A DNA stretch of 64,000 nt from Alicyclobacillaceae bacterium I2511 (GTDB taxonomy: Bacteria; Bacillota; Bacilli; Alicyclobacillales; Alicyclobacillaceae). The translations under genes and the position numbers were made by a program. Below the pieces are notes generated by a model. It had not been told where the DNA came from. It saw only the letters and a list, made by a program, of their open reading frames with translations, and did not search any database. Location of the stretch: positions 1 to 64,000 of the forward strand of contig QXHL01000005.1 in assembly GCA_003584005.1 (NCBI GenBank). The letters are read 5' to 3'. Positions 16,574 to 26,370 of the stretch are shown one piece after another. Positions within the stretch are counted from its first letter, which is position 1. Each line of letters begins with the position of its first letter.

Positions 16574-16945
16574 ATGGCGTTGAACCTTAAACAATGGATC
16601 CCCAAACAATGGATTCCCTATATTTTACGATTTGTGATTGGCGGCAGCGCAGTGGCTGCAGTCAGTTTGGTGGCGGGACTATCTCCACAGGCATCTGGAG
16701 TACTGGCCGCGTTTCCAGCGGTGTTTCTGACGGCCATTGTGTGGGTTCGGCTATCGGCGGGGCGTCCTGGGGCCGTACACTTTGCTAAAGGTGGGATTCA
16801 AGGGGTTCTAGGGACGTTATTGACAGCCGTGACGACGCTCGCCGTACTTTGGGCACGTGGACCGTGGTATTTTGCAGTGGGAGCGGGTTTACTGGCCTAT
16901 GGACTTTACATTATGACAATTGTCGCGGTAAAGGGACGGTCCTGA
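16574..16945 (+). CDS. Small membrane protein, DUF3147-like (second of a pair)
   Basis: 123 residues. AGGAG lies only 3 bases before the ATG, so the TTG two codons later (16580) is an alternative start. Four hydrophobic segments: YILRFVIGGSAVAAVSLVAGL, VLAAFPAVFLTAIVWV, GVLGTLLTAVTTLAVLW and FAVGAGLLAYGLYIMTIVAV. It shares the FVIGG and FPA features with the preceding gene, and is probably cotranscribed and controlled by the divergent LysR regulator. Function unknown. Confidence 0.7.
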   Translation: MALNLKQWIPKQWIPYILRFVIGGSAVAAVSLVAGLSPQASGVLAAFPAVFLTAIVWVRLSAGRPGAVHFAKGGIQGVLGTLLTAVTTLAVLWARGPWYFAVGAGLLAYGLYIMTIVAVKGRS

Positions 16946-16971
16946 GTCCTTTATCGAGACAATTGTCACAC

Positions 16972-17460
16972 TTAATCTGCAATTTTTTGCTGCACTGCAA
17001 CCCCGGAACGTGTATAATATACCAGAGCAGTTTCATCACATTGATAGAATTTTTTGCAATATACGCAATCTTTCCAAACCTTGTGGGGTAACGAATCTCT
17101 TCTAACCAGAATAAAACCCAGTTTTTGAAAAAATTTTGTTTGATAAGTCAAAGACAAAACCTGATCAATGCCCATGCGTTGAGCTTCTTGGATGGTTGCC
17201 ACAACCAACTGATGGCCAATGCCTAGGCCCTGCTGGTCTGTGGACACCGCCAGTGAACGCACTTCAGATAAGTCTTTCCAAAGGACATGCAGTCCTGCTG
17301 TTCCCACCACTTTATTGTCTATGACCGCAACAGTGAAGTCCTGTAGGTGCTCATACAAAGAACGGTGGTTGCGAGGTAACATGAGACCCTGTTCTGCAAA
17401 TCCCTGAATGAGGTCGTGTATTGGATCCACATCTGTAATCAATGCTTTTCGAATTAACAT
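16972..17460 (-). CDS. argA: Short ArgA-like N-acetylglutamate synthase (GNAT)
   Basis: 162 residues, a single GNAT domain. It acetylates glutamate with acetyl-CoA, the first step of arginine synthesis, if the assignment holds. Seen: MLIRKALITDVDPIHDLI, GTAGLHVLWKDLSEVRSLAV, the acetyl-CoA loop DQQGLGIGHQLV, LTYQTKFFQKLGF, and the cysteine-bearing tail KVWKDCVYCKKFYQCDE found in short stand-alone ArgA-like enzymes. It is too short to be the classical ArgA with a kinase-like domain. An ARG-box-like site covers its -35 element, argCBD lies 1.8 kb away, and argJ is missing from that operon. Ribosome site GGGAGG. An unrelated acetyltransferase is the alternative. Confidence 0.78.
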   Translation of the reverse strand: MLIRKALITDVDPIHDLIQGFAEQGLMLPRNHRSLYEHLQDFTVAVIDNKVVGTAGLHVLWKDLSEVRSLAVSTDQQGLGIGHQLVVATIQEAQRMGIDQVLSLTYQTKFFQKLGFILVRRDSLPHKVWKDCVYCKKFYQCDETALVYYTRSGVAVQQKIAD

Positions 17461-17498
17461 GGGAATTCCTCCCTGAGGGAATCGATCGTACGTGATTA

Positions 17499-17528
17499 TT
17501 TATAACACCCTTTGTATTTATATTCAAT
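17499..17528 (-). promoter_or_regulatory. Promoter with overlapping ARG box for the argA-like gene
   Basis: On the minus strand -35 TTGAAT (17522-17527) and -10 TATAAA (17499-17504) are 17 bases apart. The stretch ATTGAATATAAATACAAA (17511-17528) matches 9 of 10 fixed positions of the ArgR/AhrC consensus TGAAT-4W-ATTCA and covers the -35, an arrangement that would repress when arginine is plentiful. The rest of the 302-base gap up to gltB has an imperfect palindrome at 17563-17579 but no convincing gltB promoter. Confidence 0.7.
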
Positions 17529-17762
17529 ATGTCGTATATTTTATCTGTGGGTAAATGTTTAAGTGTGAAATTCATACACCACCTGAACTGCTATCATCTT
17601 TACGGACCAAGAAGGTGTGTGTATGTTCATTTATATTTCTTGATAGTTCAATGTTTTCTTTGTGCTTTTGGAGATTGTGAATGTGCTGGGAAGTCTCCAC
17701 TGTCGCGGTCGTCGAAAGGCACACCTAGAAAGGAAGTGACGTAGTTGGAAGGGAACACACAG

Positions 17763-20700
17763 ATGCTAGAATTGGAGAAAGAACATGATGCCTGCGGTAT
17801 ATTTGCCAGTGTTGACAAGTCGGGAGTCCCCACCCGCAAACCTTTGACCATGGGGTTGGAAGCGTTGCAGGCGTTAAAACACAGAGCAGGCTACGTCGCC
17901 GGTGAGGGGGACGGCTGCGGACTGTTGTTGGATATTCCCCGGAAACTGTGGCAAAACGTGTGTGCTGCAGCAGGGCTTGACCCGGAATTAGCGTTACATC
18001 CGCATTTTTTTGTAGGCCACTTTTTGTGGCCAGGTAGTGAAAGTGAAGGAAAACTGGATAGAGTGCAAACGATTTTGACAGAACAGGGATGCAAGGTGCT
18101 CCTGGTTCGTCGAGATGTGGTTGACAAAGCGGCTCTCGGCCCATTAGCCAGCCGAGAATTACCAGAGTTTGTACAGGTAATAGGCTTAACTGAAGATCTT
18201 GGAGAGTCGGCTTTATTTCGAGCGTCCAGCGTGTTGGAGCGGCAATACGGCGTACACGTGATGTCTTTAAGCCACACCACTGTGGTTTACAAAGTGGTGG
18301 GGGACGGACACACATTGCAAGGATACTATAATGATTTACGCCATCCGGATTTTGCCACAACTTTCGGATTGGCCCATACTCGCTATTCAACCAATACCTC
18401 TACAACATTTTCCCGCGTGCAACCTTTTTCTGCTTTGGGTCATAACGGGGAAATTAATACCATCACAAGGTTTCTGGCTGAGGCGGGTATGATTGGAGCG
18501 AAGATTGACCCCCAATTTAGTGACTCACAAATGGTCAATGAGATGGTGGAATTCTTGGTGGCAGAGTGGCAATGGTCATTGTTTGAAACGGCGGAGTTGC
18601 TGTTTCCACCCATCATTCACGAGATTAAGCATATGTCTGCTGAGTTGGCCGATATGTATATGTTTTTCCGTGCTCTTTGGGGTCCTTTTGCCCAAGGTCC
18701 AGCGGCGGTAATGATGCGCGCTGGCGATGAGGCGGTGTTTTCGGTAGATGCTTTGGGCCTACGTCCATTGTGGATGTTGGAAACGCGGGATGCCTATTGC
18801 TTCAGTTCGGAGCAAGGGATTGTCCCTGCAGCACAGTGGATAGCGGAGCCAAAGCCGCTCGCGCCAGGAGAAAAGGTGGGCGTCAAGTTGTGTGCTCCCA
18901 AGGCTCGCGTCTATTTTTATCCAGAATTGCAACGCCAGGTACTGCAAAGAGCAGGGACTCGATACCCATTTCGAGGCGAGGGCCGAACCATTCACTTTGC
19001 GGGACCTTACCAGACTGGGGATGTGCGTCATCCATACAGGGACAATAAGTCCGCGCTGATTCGAGCGGTTGCTTTCGGATGGCGGGATGACGACATGCGT
19101 TTGTTAGAGCACGAACTACAAACGGGAACTGAACCCATTCACTCTCTTGGATATGACGGGCCAATTGCTGCGCTAGACCCGGGGTTGCGCTTAGTGTCAG
19201 ATTTTTTACAAGAAACTGTGGCAGTAGTGACCAATCCAGCAATTGATCGCGAACGTGAAATTGAACATTTTAGTACCCGCGTTTTGTTGGGGAAGCGACC
19301 TTCTTTTTCAGGTAGCTACCATGACGCCGCGAGAATTGAGGTGCAAGCTCCCCTGCTATTGGAGCAGTTGCCAGACCGATTTGGCATTGAAACTGGGGAT
19401 GTACAGGCATTGGCCCATCGGCATGGCACGCTTTGCTATGAGGATGCCTTGGCTGCATTGCACACACACCCTTATGGCACTGTGGAAATTCTCTTACACC
19501 GCGAGGTGGGAGAAACCTTGCCTAAAGTATTGGAACGGCTACGCCAAGCAGCGGTGGAGGTGGTTCAAGCAGGGGCACACGTGATTGTATTGGACGACCG
19601 CCTGACTTTTGTGCGGGGTTTGCATCTGGACCCGTTTCTTGCAGTGGCAACGGTGCATCAGGCGTTGTTGCGTGCTCCAACAAAAGCGAATAGTGCGGAG
19701 TTCTTACGTCGACGGACCAGTATTGTTTTGCGCAGTGGTAGCTTGCGCAATCTTCACGATGTGATGGTGGCCGTGGGTCTTGGAGCAGATGCTGTGAACC
19801 CTTATTTGATGTGGGAGATTGCCGTAGAACGGGGTCAAATTCCGGGGTTGGAAAATCTGTATACCGCACTGTGCAAAGGTGTGGAGAAGGTTATGTCTAC
19901 AATTGGTATCTATGAAGTTCGCGGATACGAACGGCTTTTTTCTGGCATTGGCTTGTCTGCAGAGATGGCTGATCTTCTGACAGTGTCCAACTTTTTTGGT
20001 ACCCAAACGGCGGGTTACAGCTTAGCGGACATGGAACGTGAGGCGGAAACACGGCAGCAACTTTACGCGTCGGCCGATGATAAAGAAGTGTCGAAACAAC
20101 GGGTATTTCAACTTTATTCACGGATTTGGAAGGCTGCTGGAGGGGTGGCTCTTGGGGTTGACAGCTTTGCAGCTTACGAAAGTCGTTTGGCGGCCTTTGA
20201 AAAAGACCATCCAGTCAACCTCAAACACCTGTTGGGAATTCGCGGTTTAACAGACGCAGTGACAGACGCAGTGGATGCTGTGGATACATCCATTGATGGC
20301 CACGCCTATCCCCTGGTCATCAGTTCCATGTCCTTCGGATCGCAAAGTGAAACGGCCTTTCGGGCTTACGCTGAAGCTGCGTACCGCTTGAACATTGTTG
20401 CGCTTAATGGCGAGGGGGGCGAAATTAAAGATTTGTTAGCCCGGTATCCACGCAACCGGGGTCGGCAGATTGCTTCTGGTCGGTTTGGGGTCAATGCTGA
20501 GCTATGCAATGGGGCCTATGTGCTGGAAATTAAGATTGGTCAGGGGGCCAAGCCGGGAGAAGGGGGACATCTCCCAGGGTCTAAAGTGACCGTACAGGTG
20601 GCCAATGCCCGTAATGCAAGTCCTGGGATTGACTTGATTTCTCCATCTAATAATCATGATATCTACTCAATTGAAGACTTGGCCCAGGTAATTCACGAAT

Positions 20701-22289
20701 TGAGAGCAGTAAATCCAGAAGCAAAAATTTCTGTAAAGGTCCCTGTTGTACCCAATATTGGAACCATTGCGGTGGGGATTGTCAAGGCGGGTGCGGACAT
20801 TGTGACTTTGAGCGGTTTTGATGGGGGGACTGGGGCCGCTCGGGCCCATGCTCTGCGGCGGGTAGGTTTGCCCGCTGAGATTGGCATAAAGCGAGTTCAT
20901 GATGCCCTATGTCGCGCAGGTCTACGGGACAAGGCGGAGATTTGGGCGGATGGAGGAATGAAATCAGCTATTGATGTGATGAAGGCTGTTTTACTTGGAG
21001 CGAATCGCGTGGGTTTTGGTACGATGGCCATGGTGGCTGTGGGTTGTACCGCTTGTCGGTCTTGTCATAAAGATACTTGTCACGTGGGAATTGCCACGCA
21101 AATGAGCAGTGTTGAGGAAGCCGTAGAAAAAGGTGTGCGTGGTTTTGAACCGCGGGAATTCGAAACTGCTGTAGGACAGTTGGTTCATTTTTTTAGGTCG
21201 TTGGGTGAACAACTTGCCACACTCACTCGACTTTTGGGGGCTACGCGGACGCAAGACCTGGTGGGGAGAAGCGATTTGCTGGTTCAAATGTCTGGGCATG
21301 ACCGAGTGGATCTGACAGGATTGACTCAAATAACGGCAGCCTATACCGGACTGGGCACACGGATTTCTTACCGCACTTGGAAATTGGAAGAGAGTGAGAC
21401 GGATGTCGTTGCCCAAGCCGTGGGTTCTGAAGCCGTTTCAGTTTCCTATGAGGCGGTGGTTTATACGGCGGGAGTAACACGGGGGCGGGCAGAGGGCCCG
21501 TGGGTGCGACCCGTACGACGCGTAGTGGGGACCCGGGAGAGCGGGTCTGTGGTACGTCAGGGGAAACGTAGCCATGGTCGCATTTTGACGGTGCATCCTG
21601 CGGTTGCAGGGAACGGATTTGCTGCCTATCACTCTACCAACATGTATTCTGTGGCACAGGGTGGAGCCCAAGACGGCGTCGCCAAGACGGCCTTCGGGGG
21701 AAGGATTGTCATTCTCAAGACACGGGGTGCCGATGGTGTTTGGCGGGGGGGTTCAGTGGGTAAGTGTGCTGCGTATGGAGCACAACAAGGTCTTATCATT
21801 ATTCAGGGGGATGCAGATGCCCGGGCCGGAATTCGTTTATCTGGGGCTGATTTGGTGATTGCTGGCGAGGTCCGACATACACTCCAAGATGAGGAACCCT
21901 TCATCGGGGCCCGTTCGAATCTGAAAGGATTCGCGTTTGAATATATGACCAATGGGCGCGCTTTGGTTCTCGGGGACCCCGGCCCGTGGATATGTTCTGG
22001 CATGACTGGGGGGGCGGTCTATTTACGTTACAACCCATCTGTCGGACTTACGGAACAGGCGTTGCGTCGTCGAATTGCCAAAGGAGCTAAGGTTACCTTA
22101 ACGCACTTAGACACACAAGGTGTGGCAGATGTATTGGAGTTACTGCAGAATTATCACAAGGAATTGCGGCGCAGTGGGCAGGATGGTGCGGCCAGGGAGG
22201 TACTAGAATTGATGGCCAAACCCGCGGAAAATTTCCGTGTGATTCGGCCCGGCAAAGATTTGACAGATCAAAGTATTGCGACAGAGTAA
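17763..22289 (+). CDS. gltB: Glutamate synthase large subunit
   Basis: 1508 residues from the ATG at 17763 (after GGAAGGG); a TTG 6 codons earlier is possible. It makes two glutamates from glutamine and 2-oxoglutarate. The nucleophile Cys11 in HDACGIF follows a 10-residue propeptide that should be cleaved. Domains in order: class II amidotransferase (about 11-400), central domain (430-700), FMN/2-oxoglutarate barrel (about 800-1170, with GEGGE, GQGAKPGEGG, SGFDGGTG and WADGG), and the glxG beta-helix (about 1230-1440). The 3Fe-4S cysteines appear as C-x5-C-x4-C in GCTACRSCHKDTCHVG, with one extra cysteine. The small subunit gltD is not in the window. Full length. Confidence 0.97.
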   Translation: MLELEKEHDACGIFASVDKSGVPTRKPLTMGLEALQALKHRAGYVAGEGDGCGLLLDIPRKLWQNVCAAAGLDPELALHPHFFVGHFLWPGSESEGKLDRVQTILTEQGCKVLLVRRDVVDKAALGPLASRELPEFVQVIGLTEDLGESALFRASSVLERQYGVHVMSLSHTTVVYKVVGDGHTLQGYYNDLRHPDFATTFGLAHTRYSTNTSTTFSRVQPFSALGHNGEINTITRFLAEAGMIGAKIDPQFSDSQMVNEMVEFLVAEWQWSLFETAELLFPPIIHEIKHMSAELADMYMFFRALWGPFAQGPAAVMMRAGDEAVFSVDALGLRPLWMLETRDAYCFSSEQGIVPAAQWIAEPKPLAPGEKVGVKLCAPKARVYFYPELQRQVLQRAGTRYPFRGEGRTIHFAGPYQTGDVRHPYRDNKSALIRAVAFGWRDDDMRLLEHELQTGTEPIHSLGYDGPIAALDPGLRLVSDFLQETVAVVTNPAIDREREIEHFSTRVLLGKRPSFSGSYHDAARIEVQAPLLLEQLPDRFGIETGDVQALAHRHGTLCYEDALAALHTHPYGTVEILLHREVGETLPKVLERLRQAAVEVVQAGAHVIVLDDRLTFVRGLHLDPFLAVATVHQALLRAPTKANSAEFLRRRTSIVLRSGSLRNLHDVMVAVGLGADAVNPYLMWEIAVERGQIPGLENLYTALCKGVEKVMSTIGIYEVRGYERLFSGIGLSAEMADLLTVSNFFGTQTAGYSLADMEREAETRQQLYASADDKEVSKQRVFQLYSRIWKAAGGVALGVDSFAAYESRLAAFEKDHPVNLKHLLGIRGLTDAVTDAVDAVDTSIDGHAYPLVISSMSFGSQSETAFRAYAEAAYRLNIVALNGEGGEIKDLLARYPRNRGRQIASGRFGVNAELCNGAYVLEIKIGQGAKPGEGGHLPGSKVTVQVANARNASPGIDLISPSNNHDIYSIEDLAQVIHELRAVNPEAKISVKVPVVPNIGTIAVGIVKAGADIVTLSGFDGGTGAARAHALRRVGLPAEIGIKRVHDALCRAGLRDKAEIWADGGMKSAIDVMKAVLLGANRVGFGTMAMVAVGCTACRSCHKDTCHVGIATQMSSVEEAVEKGVRGFEPREFETAVGQLVHFFRSLGEQLATLTRLLGATRTQDLVGRSDLLVQMSGHDRVDLTGLTQITAAYTGLGTRISYRTWKLEESETDVVAQAVGSEAVSVSYEAVVYTAGVTRGRAEGPWVRPVRRVVGTRESGSVVRQGKRSHGRILTVHPAVAGNGFAAYHSTNMYSVAQGGAQDGVAKTAFGGRIVILKTRGADGVWRGGSVGKCAAYGAQQGLIIIQGDADARAGIRLSGADLVIAGEVRHTLQDEEPFIGARSNLKGFAFEYMTNGRALVLGDPGPWICSGMTGGAVYLRYNPSVGLTEQALRRRIAKGAKVTLTHLDTQGVADVLELLQNYHKELRRSGQDGAAREVLELMAKPAENFRVIRPGKDLTDQSIATE

Positions 22290-22358
22290 ACTCGTTCAAC
22301 TAAAGATAAATCCTAAGCAAAGAATGCAGTAAGTATAATTTTATCAAATCTATTTGGA

Positions 22359-22381
22359 CAGGAGATGTAGTCAGTCTCCTG
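22359..22381 (+). terminator. Probable gltB terminator
   Basis: Arms CAGGAGA (22359-22365) and TCTCCTG (22375-22381) with a 9-base loop are followed by TTCTTATTTGTT. It lies 69 bases after the gltB stop. A second, imperfect hairpin (ACCAGACG with CGTCTCTGGT, 22405-22424) follows. Confidence 0.6.
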
Positions 22382-22482
22382 TTCTTATTTGTTGTCCCAT
22401 TCCCACCAGACGAACGTCTCTGGTGAACTGGTAAGATGTCTGAAGTGAAGGGAACAAGTAAGAATAAATTTTCTCCCCGATG

Positions 22483-22510
22483 TTGATAAACATACGAATT
22501 AGTGTATAAT
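22483..22510 (+). promoter_or_regulatory. Promoter of argF-argG-argH
   Basis: -35 TTGATA (22483-22488) and perfect -10 TATAAT (22505-22510) with 16 bases between, about 70 bases before the argF start. A weak ARG-box-like sequence (7 of 10 fixed positions, around 22460-22474) lies just upstream. Confidence 0.7.
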
Positions 22511-22580
22511 AATCCAGAGAGAGAAGAACGGCGGTGATTGTGAAGCTGATTCTTCGGGGGCCTGAAAGGGAGGCAGAGCA

Positions 22581-23648
22581 GTGAGCGTACAAAATATGTT
22601 CAGTGTGGTTGGCCGTGGTAGCGGAAAGGTTGTATCTTTGGGAGATGGATACCTATCGGTGCGTTTACAAACCGCATTGATGAATGCCCACCAGCTGTTG
22701 CGGGGGCGAGATCTGCTCGATTTCTCCGATTATACGACTGAAGAGTTGCAGGCCTTACTGAGGCTCGCTGCAGTTTTAAAAGAAGCGCAAAAAGTAGGGT
22801 TTGCCCATACGCTTTTAGCGGGGAAAACTCTTGGCATGATATTTGATAAATCCTCAACTAGAACTAGAATTTCTTTCGAGGTGGGGATGCTGCAACTGGG
22901 CGGGCATGCCCTGTTTTTACCGGGAAACGCTTTACAAACGGGTAGGGGTGAACCCATTGCAGATACAGCTCAAGTCATGTCTCGCTATTTGGATGGGGTG
23001 ATGATTCGCACATTTGGACACGAAATTGTTCAAGAGTTTGCCCGTTATGCCAGTATGCCGGTTATCAATGGTCTGACGGATGAGCATCATCCATGCCAAG
23101 TATTGGCGGATGCCTTGACAATTCAAGAGCACAAGGGTCAACTTGAGGGCATCACGGTAGCCTACCTTGGGGATGGAAATAACATGGCACACTCGTGGTT
23201 ACAGCTGGCACCAAAATTGGGGATGAATATACGTATTGCCACTCCTACTGGCTTTCAGCCCCTGTCTGGTGTTATTGAAGAGGCGAAAGGCTATGCTGTA
23301 GCGAATGGCACCCAGGTGTTGGTGACCACAGATCCAATGCGGGCCATCGAGGGTGCAGATGTGGTGTATACGGATGTCTGGGCCAGCATGGGTGAAGAAA
23401 GCCACGCAGAGCAGAAAAAACAACATTTTGAACGGTATCAGGTAAATACCAAACTGTGTCAAGAGGCACACCCTGATTATATCTTCATGCACTGTTTGCC
23501 AGCACATCGGGGTGAGGAAGTTGCAGCAGAAATTATTGATGGGACACACTCTGTGGTATTCGATGAAGCTGAAAACCGCTTGCATGCGCAAAAGGCTGTT
23601 TTGGCTGCGGTCATGGCGGATGCGGGCGCATTTGGGGAGGAACTGTAA
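22581..23648 (+). CDS. argF: Ornithine carbamoyltransferase
   Basis: 355 residues from the GTG at 22581, 7 bases after AAAGGGAGG, the only good ribosome site. This gives about 35 extra residues before the usual start of the family ([19 protein letters not shown]). Converts ornithine and carbamoyl phosphate to citrulline. Motifs: carbamoyl-phosphate binding [33 protein letters not shown], and the ornithine/catalytic [10 protein letters not shown]. First gene of the argFGH operon, with argG starting 2 bases after its stop. Confidence 0.96.
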   Translation: MSVQNMFSVVGRGSGKVVSLGDGYLSVRLQTALMNAHQLLRGRDLLDFSDYTTEELQALLRLAAVLKEAQKVGFAHTLLAGKTLGMIFDKSSTRTRISFEVGMLQLGGHALFLPGNALQTGRGEPIADTAQVMSRYLDGVMIRTFGHEIVQEFARYASMPVINGLTDEHHPCQVLADALTIQEHKGQLEGITVAYLGDGNNMAHSWLQLAPKLGMNIRIATPTGFQPLSGVIEEAKGYAVANGTQVLVTTDPMRAIEGADVVYTDVWASMGEESHAEQKKQHFERYQVNTKLCQEAHPDYIFMHCLPAHRGEEVAAEIIDGTHSVVFDEAENRLHAQKAVLAAVMADAGAFGEEL

Positions 23649-23650
23649 TA

Positions 23651-24907
23651 ATGACAAAGAAACTAGTACTAGCATATTCTGGAGGATTAGATACTTCAGT
23701 GGCCATTGCTTGGTTAAAAGAAAAACACGGTTATGACGTGGTGGCCATGTGTGTAGATGTTGGAGAAGGCCAAGACTTAGATTTCGTACAAAAAAAAGCC
23801 ATTTCTGTGGGCGCAGTGAAATCGTATCGCGTGGATGCAGTCCAACGATTTGCCTATGAATTTATTCTGCCTGCACTTAAAGCCAACGCTTTGTATGAGG
23901 GTAAATATCCATTGGCTTCTGCCTTGTCTCGGCCCCTGATTTCGCAACTTCTGGTGGAAGTCGCACACCAAGAGTCTGCGCTTTCTGTGGCACACGGCTG
24001 TACCGGTAAAGGAAATGACCAAGTGAGATTTGATGTATCTGTACGTGCCTTGAATCCACAAATTGAGGTAGTAGCGCCCGTACGTTCTTGGGGGTGGACG
24101 CGAGATGAAGAAATTGCTTATGCAAAGGAAAAGAACATTCCGATTCCCATCACGCTGGATAGCCCATACAGTATTGATGCTAATTTGTGGGGACGAGCCA
24201 TTGAGGCAGGGGTATTAGAGGATCCATGGGTGGAAGCACCAGAGGATGCTTACTTGTGGACGAAGAGTCCCGAGGCGGCCCCTGATGAACCGGAGTATGT
24301 GGAGATTGCTTTTGACAATGGGGTGCCAGTGGCTCTTAACGGGCAAGTAATGCAGTTGCACGAGTTGATTGCCAACCTCAATCATAAAGCGGGGGCCCAC
24401 GGAGTGGGGCGGATTGATCATGTGGAAAATCGCTTGGTGGGTATTAAATCTCGAGAATTGTATGAATCTCCTGCGGGGATGGTGTTGGTGCAAGCCCACA
24501 AGGAGTTGGAAGCTTTAACCCTCACCCGTGAAGTGGCCCAGTATAAGGCAGGAATTGAGTTGGAATACAGTAAGTTGATTTATAACGGTTTGTGGTTTTC
24601 TCCGCTCAAATCCGCCCTTGATGCTTTTATTGAGGATACTCAGAAAAATGTCACAGGAGAAGTGCGAGTAAAGTTGTACAAAGGAAGTTTCCAGGCAGTG
24701 GGCCGCAAATCTCCCAACTCACTGTATCGACATGATTTGGCTACTTATTCTAAGGGAGACAGTTTCCATCACGAAGACGCAGTGGGATTCATCTCTTTGT
24801 GGGGACTTCCTACCACTGTATATGCCGATGTGCACACCGGTATTCATGACCATACGTCCCAGCATGTTGCGGGTATGACAGTGTTGGTTCAGGAACCTGT
24901 CGTATGA
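23651..24907 (+). CDS. argG: Argininosuccinate synthase
   Basis: 418 residues. It joins citrulline and aspartate using ATP. The N-terminal PP-loop reads [16 protein letters not shown]. Other family motifs follow: [42 protein letters not shown] and HNH-type HVENRLVG. Preceded by GGGGAGG. It lies between argF (2-base gap) and argH (4-base ATGA overlap), so the three are cotranscribed. Confidence 0.97.
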   Translation: MTKKLVLAYSGGLDTSVAIAWLKEKHGYDVVAMCVDVGEGQDLDFVQKKAISVGAVKSYRVDAVQRFAYEFILPALKANALYEGKYPLASALSRPLISQLLVEVAHQESALSVAHGCTGKGNDQVRFDVSVRALNPQIEVVAPVRSWGWTRDEEIAYAKEKNIPIPITLDSPYSIDANLWGRAIEAGVLEDPWVEAPEDAYLWTKSPEAAPDEPEYVEIAFDNGVPVALNGQVMQLHELIANLNHKAGAHGVGRIDHVENRLVGIKSRELYESPAGMVLVQAHKELEALTLTREVAQYKAGIELEYSKLIYNGLWFSPLKSALDAFIEDTQKNVTGEVRVKLYKGSFQAVGRKSPNSLYRHDLATYSKGDSFHHEDAVGFISLWGLPTTVYADVHTGIHDHTSQHVAGMTVLVQEPVV

Positions 24908-26283
24908 AGCTGTGGGGAGGACGCTTTACCGAAGACACAAACGTGTTGGTAGAAAACTATACTGCTTCCATTGAATTTGATGTTCGACTTGCCGAAATGG
25001 ATATTCAAGGAAGCTTAGCCCATGCTCGAATGTTGGGTCAGTGTGGGATTATCACAGAACAGGAAAGTGAACAAATTGTTAACGGTCTGTCAGCCTTGCT
25101 ATCAGACTATCGAGCTGGGAAATTAGAATTCCGCGTCGATGATGAAGACATTCACATGAACGTGGAACGCCTTCTGCATGAACGAATTGGCGCGGTGTCG
25201 GGGAAATTGCATACCGGACGTAGCCGCAATGATCAAGTGGCCTTGGATATGCACTTGTATGCACGGGAAGCGGTTGTTCAGGCCATCGCTGGTCTGCGAA
25301 AATTGCAAGGGGCATTGGTGCAGCAGGCGGAAAGCAATCTGGATGTCATTATTCCTGGATATACTCACTTGCAGAGGGCACAACCCGTGTTACTAAGCCA
25401 TCACTTGCTAGCTTATTTTTGGATGCTGGAACGAGATGTTGGGAGATTGCAAGATGCCGGGAAAAGGGCGGACATGATGCCGCTGGGTGCTGGGGCATTG
25501 GCAGGGACTAGCTTCCCAATTTCGCGACAGGCGGTTCAAGAAGAACTGGATTTTTCCCAACTCTACGAGAATTCTATGGATGCGGTATCTGATCGAGACT
25601 ACTTGATTGAAATTTTGGCGGCGGCCAGTATTCTGATGATGCACCTATCCCGCTTTTCCGAGGAACTGGTACTGTGGAGCAGTGAGGAGTTTGGCTGGAT
25701 AGAGTTGGCGGACGCATATTGTACCGGATCGAGCATGATGCCACAGAAGAAAAACCCGGACGTACCGGAACTTGTCCGCGGCAAAACTGGCCGGGTGTAT
25801 GGGCACCTTATCGCTTTACTGACGGTGCTCAAGGGATTGCCTTTAGCGTATAACAAGGATTTGCAAGAAGACAAGGAGGGCGTGTTTGATACTTTTGATA
25901 CGCTTCTACCTGCACTCGAACTGTTTACTGGACTGGTGAATACCCTGCAGGTGCGCGCAAACCGTGTGGCCTCTGCCTTTACACATGATTTTTCAAATGC
26001 GACGGATTTAGCAGATTATCTGGCTGTAAAAGGAGTCCCCTTTCGGGAGGCCCATGAGTTGGTTGGGAAACTGGTGTTGCGGGCCATTGCACAGGGCTCC
26101 AACCTTGCTGGATTAGAGTTTTCTATTTATCAAGAAGCTTCTGCAGCCTTTGCAAAAGACATTTATGACGTTCTCGGTATTTCTCAAGTGGTGGCTGCAC
26201 GCGGAGTAAGGGGGGGCACTGCTCCAGAAGCAGTAAAACAGCAACTGAATTTAGCGAAAGATCGTTTACTTATGGTACAGTGA
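24904..26283 (+). CDS. argH: Argininosuccinate lyase
   Basis: 459 residues. It splits argininosuccinate into arginine and fumarate, the last step. It begins [10 protein letters not shown] and holds [38 protein letters not shown] and the fumarase-superfamily signature [12 protein letters not shown] with the catalytic loop serine. The start codon overlaps the argG stop. Normal length. The last gene of argFGH, with lysC 87 bases further on. Confidence 0.97.
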   Translation: MKLWGGRFTEDTNVLVENYTASIEFDVRLAEMDIQGSLAHARMLGQCGIITEQESEQIVNGLSALLSDYRAGKLEFRVDDEDIHMNVERLLHERIGAVSGKLHTGRSRNDQVALDMHLYAREAVVQAIAGLRKLQGALVQQAESNLDVIIPGYTHLQRAQPVLLSHHLLAYFWMLERDVGRLQDAGKRADMMPLGAGALAGTSFPISRQAVQEELDFSQLYENSMDAVSDRDYLIEILAAASILMMHLSRFSEELVLWSSEEFGWIELADAYCTGSSMMPQKKNPDVPELVRGKTGRVYGHLIALLTVLKGLPLAYNKDLQEDKEGVFDTFDTLLPALELFTGLVNTLQVRANRVASAFTHDFSNATDLADYLAVKGVPFREAHELVGKLVLRAIAQGSNLAGLEFSIYQEASAAFAKDIYDVLGISQVVAARGVRGGTAPEAVKQQLNLAKDRLLMVQ

Positions 26284-26370
26284 AAATTGTCCGATGGTTG
26301 GCCAGAGGACAGTCTGGTGGCTGTGGGTAGCATACTGCTGGACTTTTTGGTAACAAAGGAGTGGAGACGG

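Noticed and set aside
17563-17579. GTGTGAAATTCATACAC as a TnrA/GlnR or GltC site for gltB
   Set aside because: The spacing does not match TGTNA-N7-TNACA and the palindrome is imperfect; kept only as an unexplained sequence.
17725-18390. Long minus-strand open frame of over 200 codons
   Set aside because: It lies opposite the N-terminal amidotransferase domain of gltB and its translation looks random (rich in Arg, Pro and Ser).
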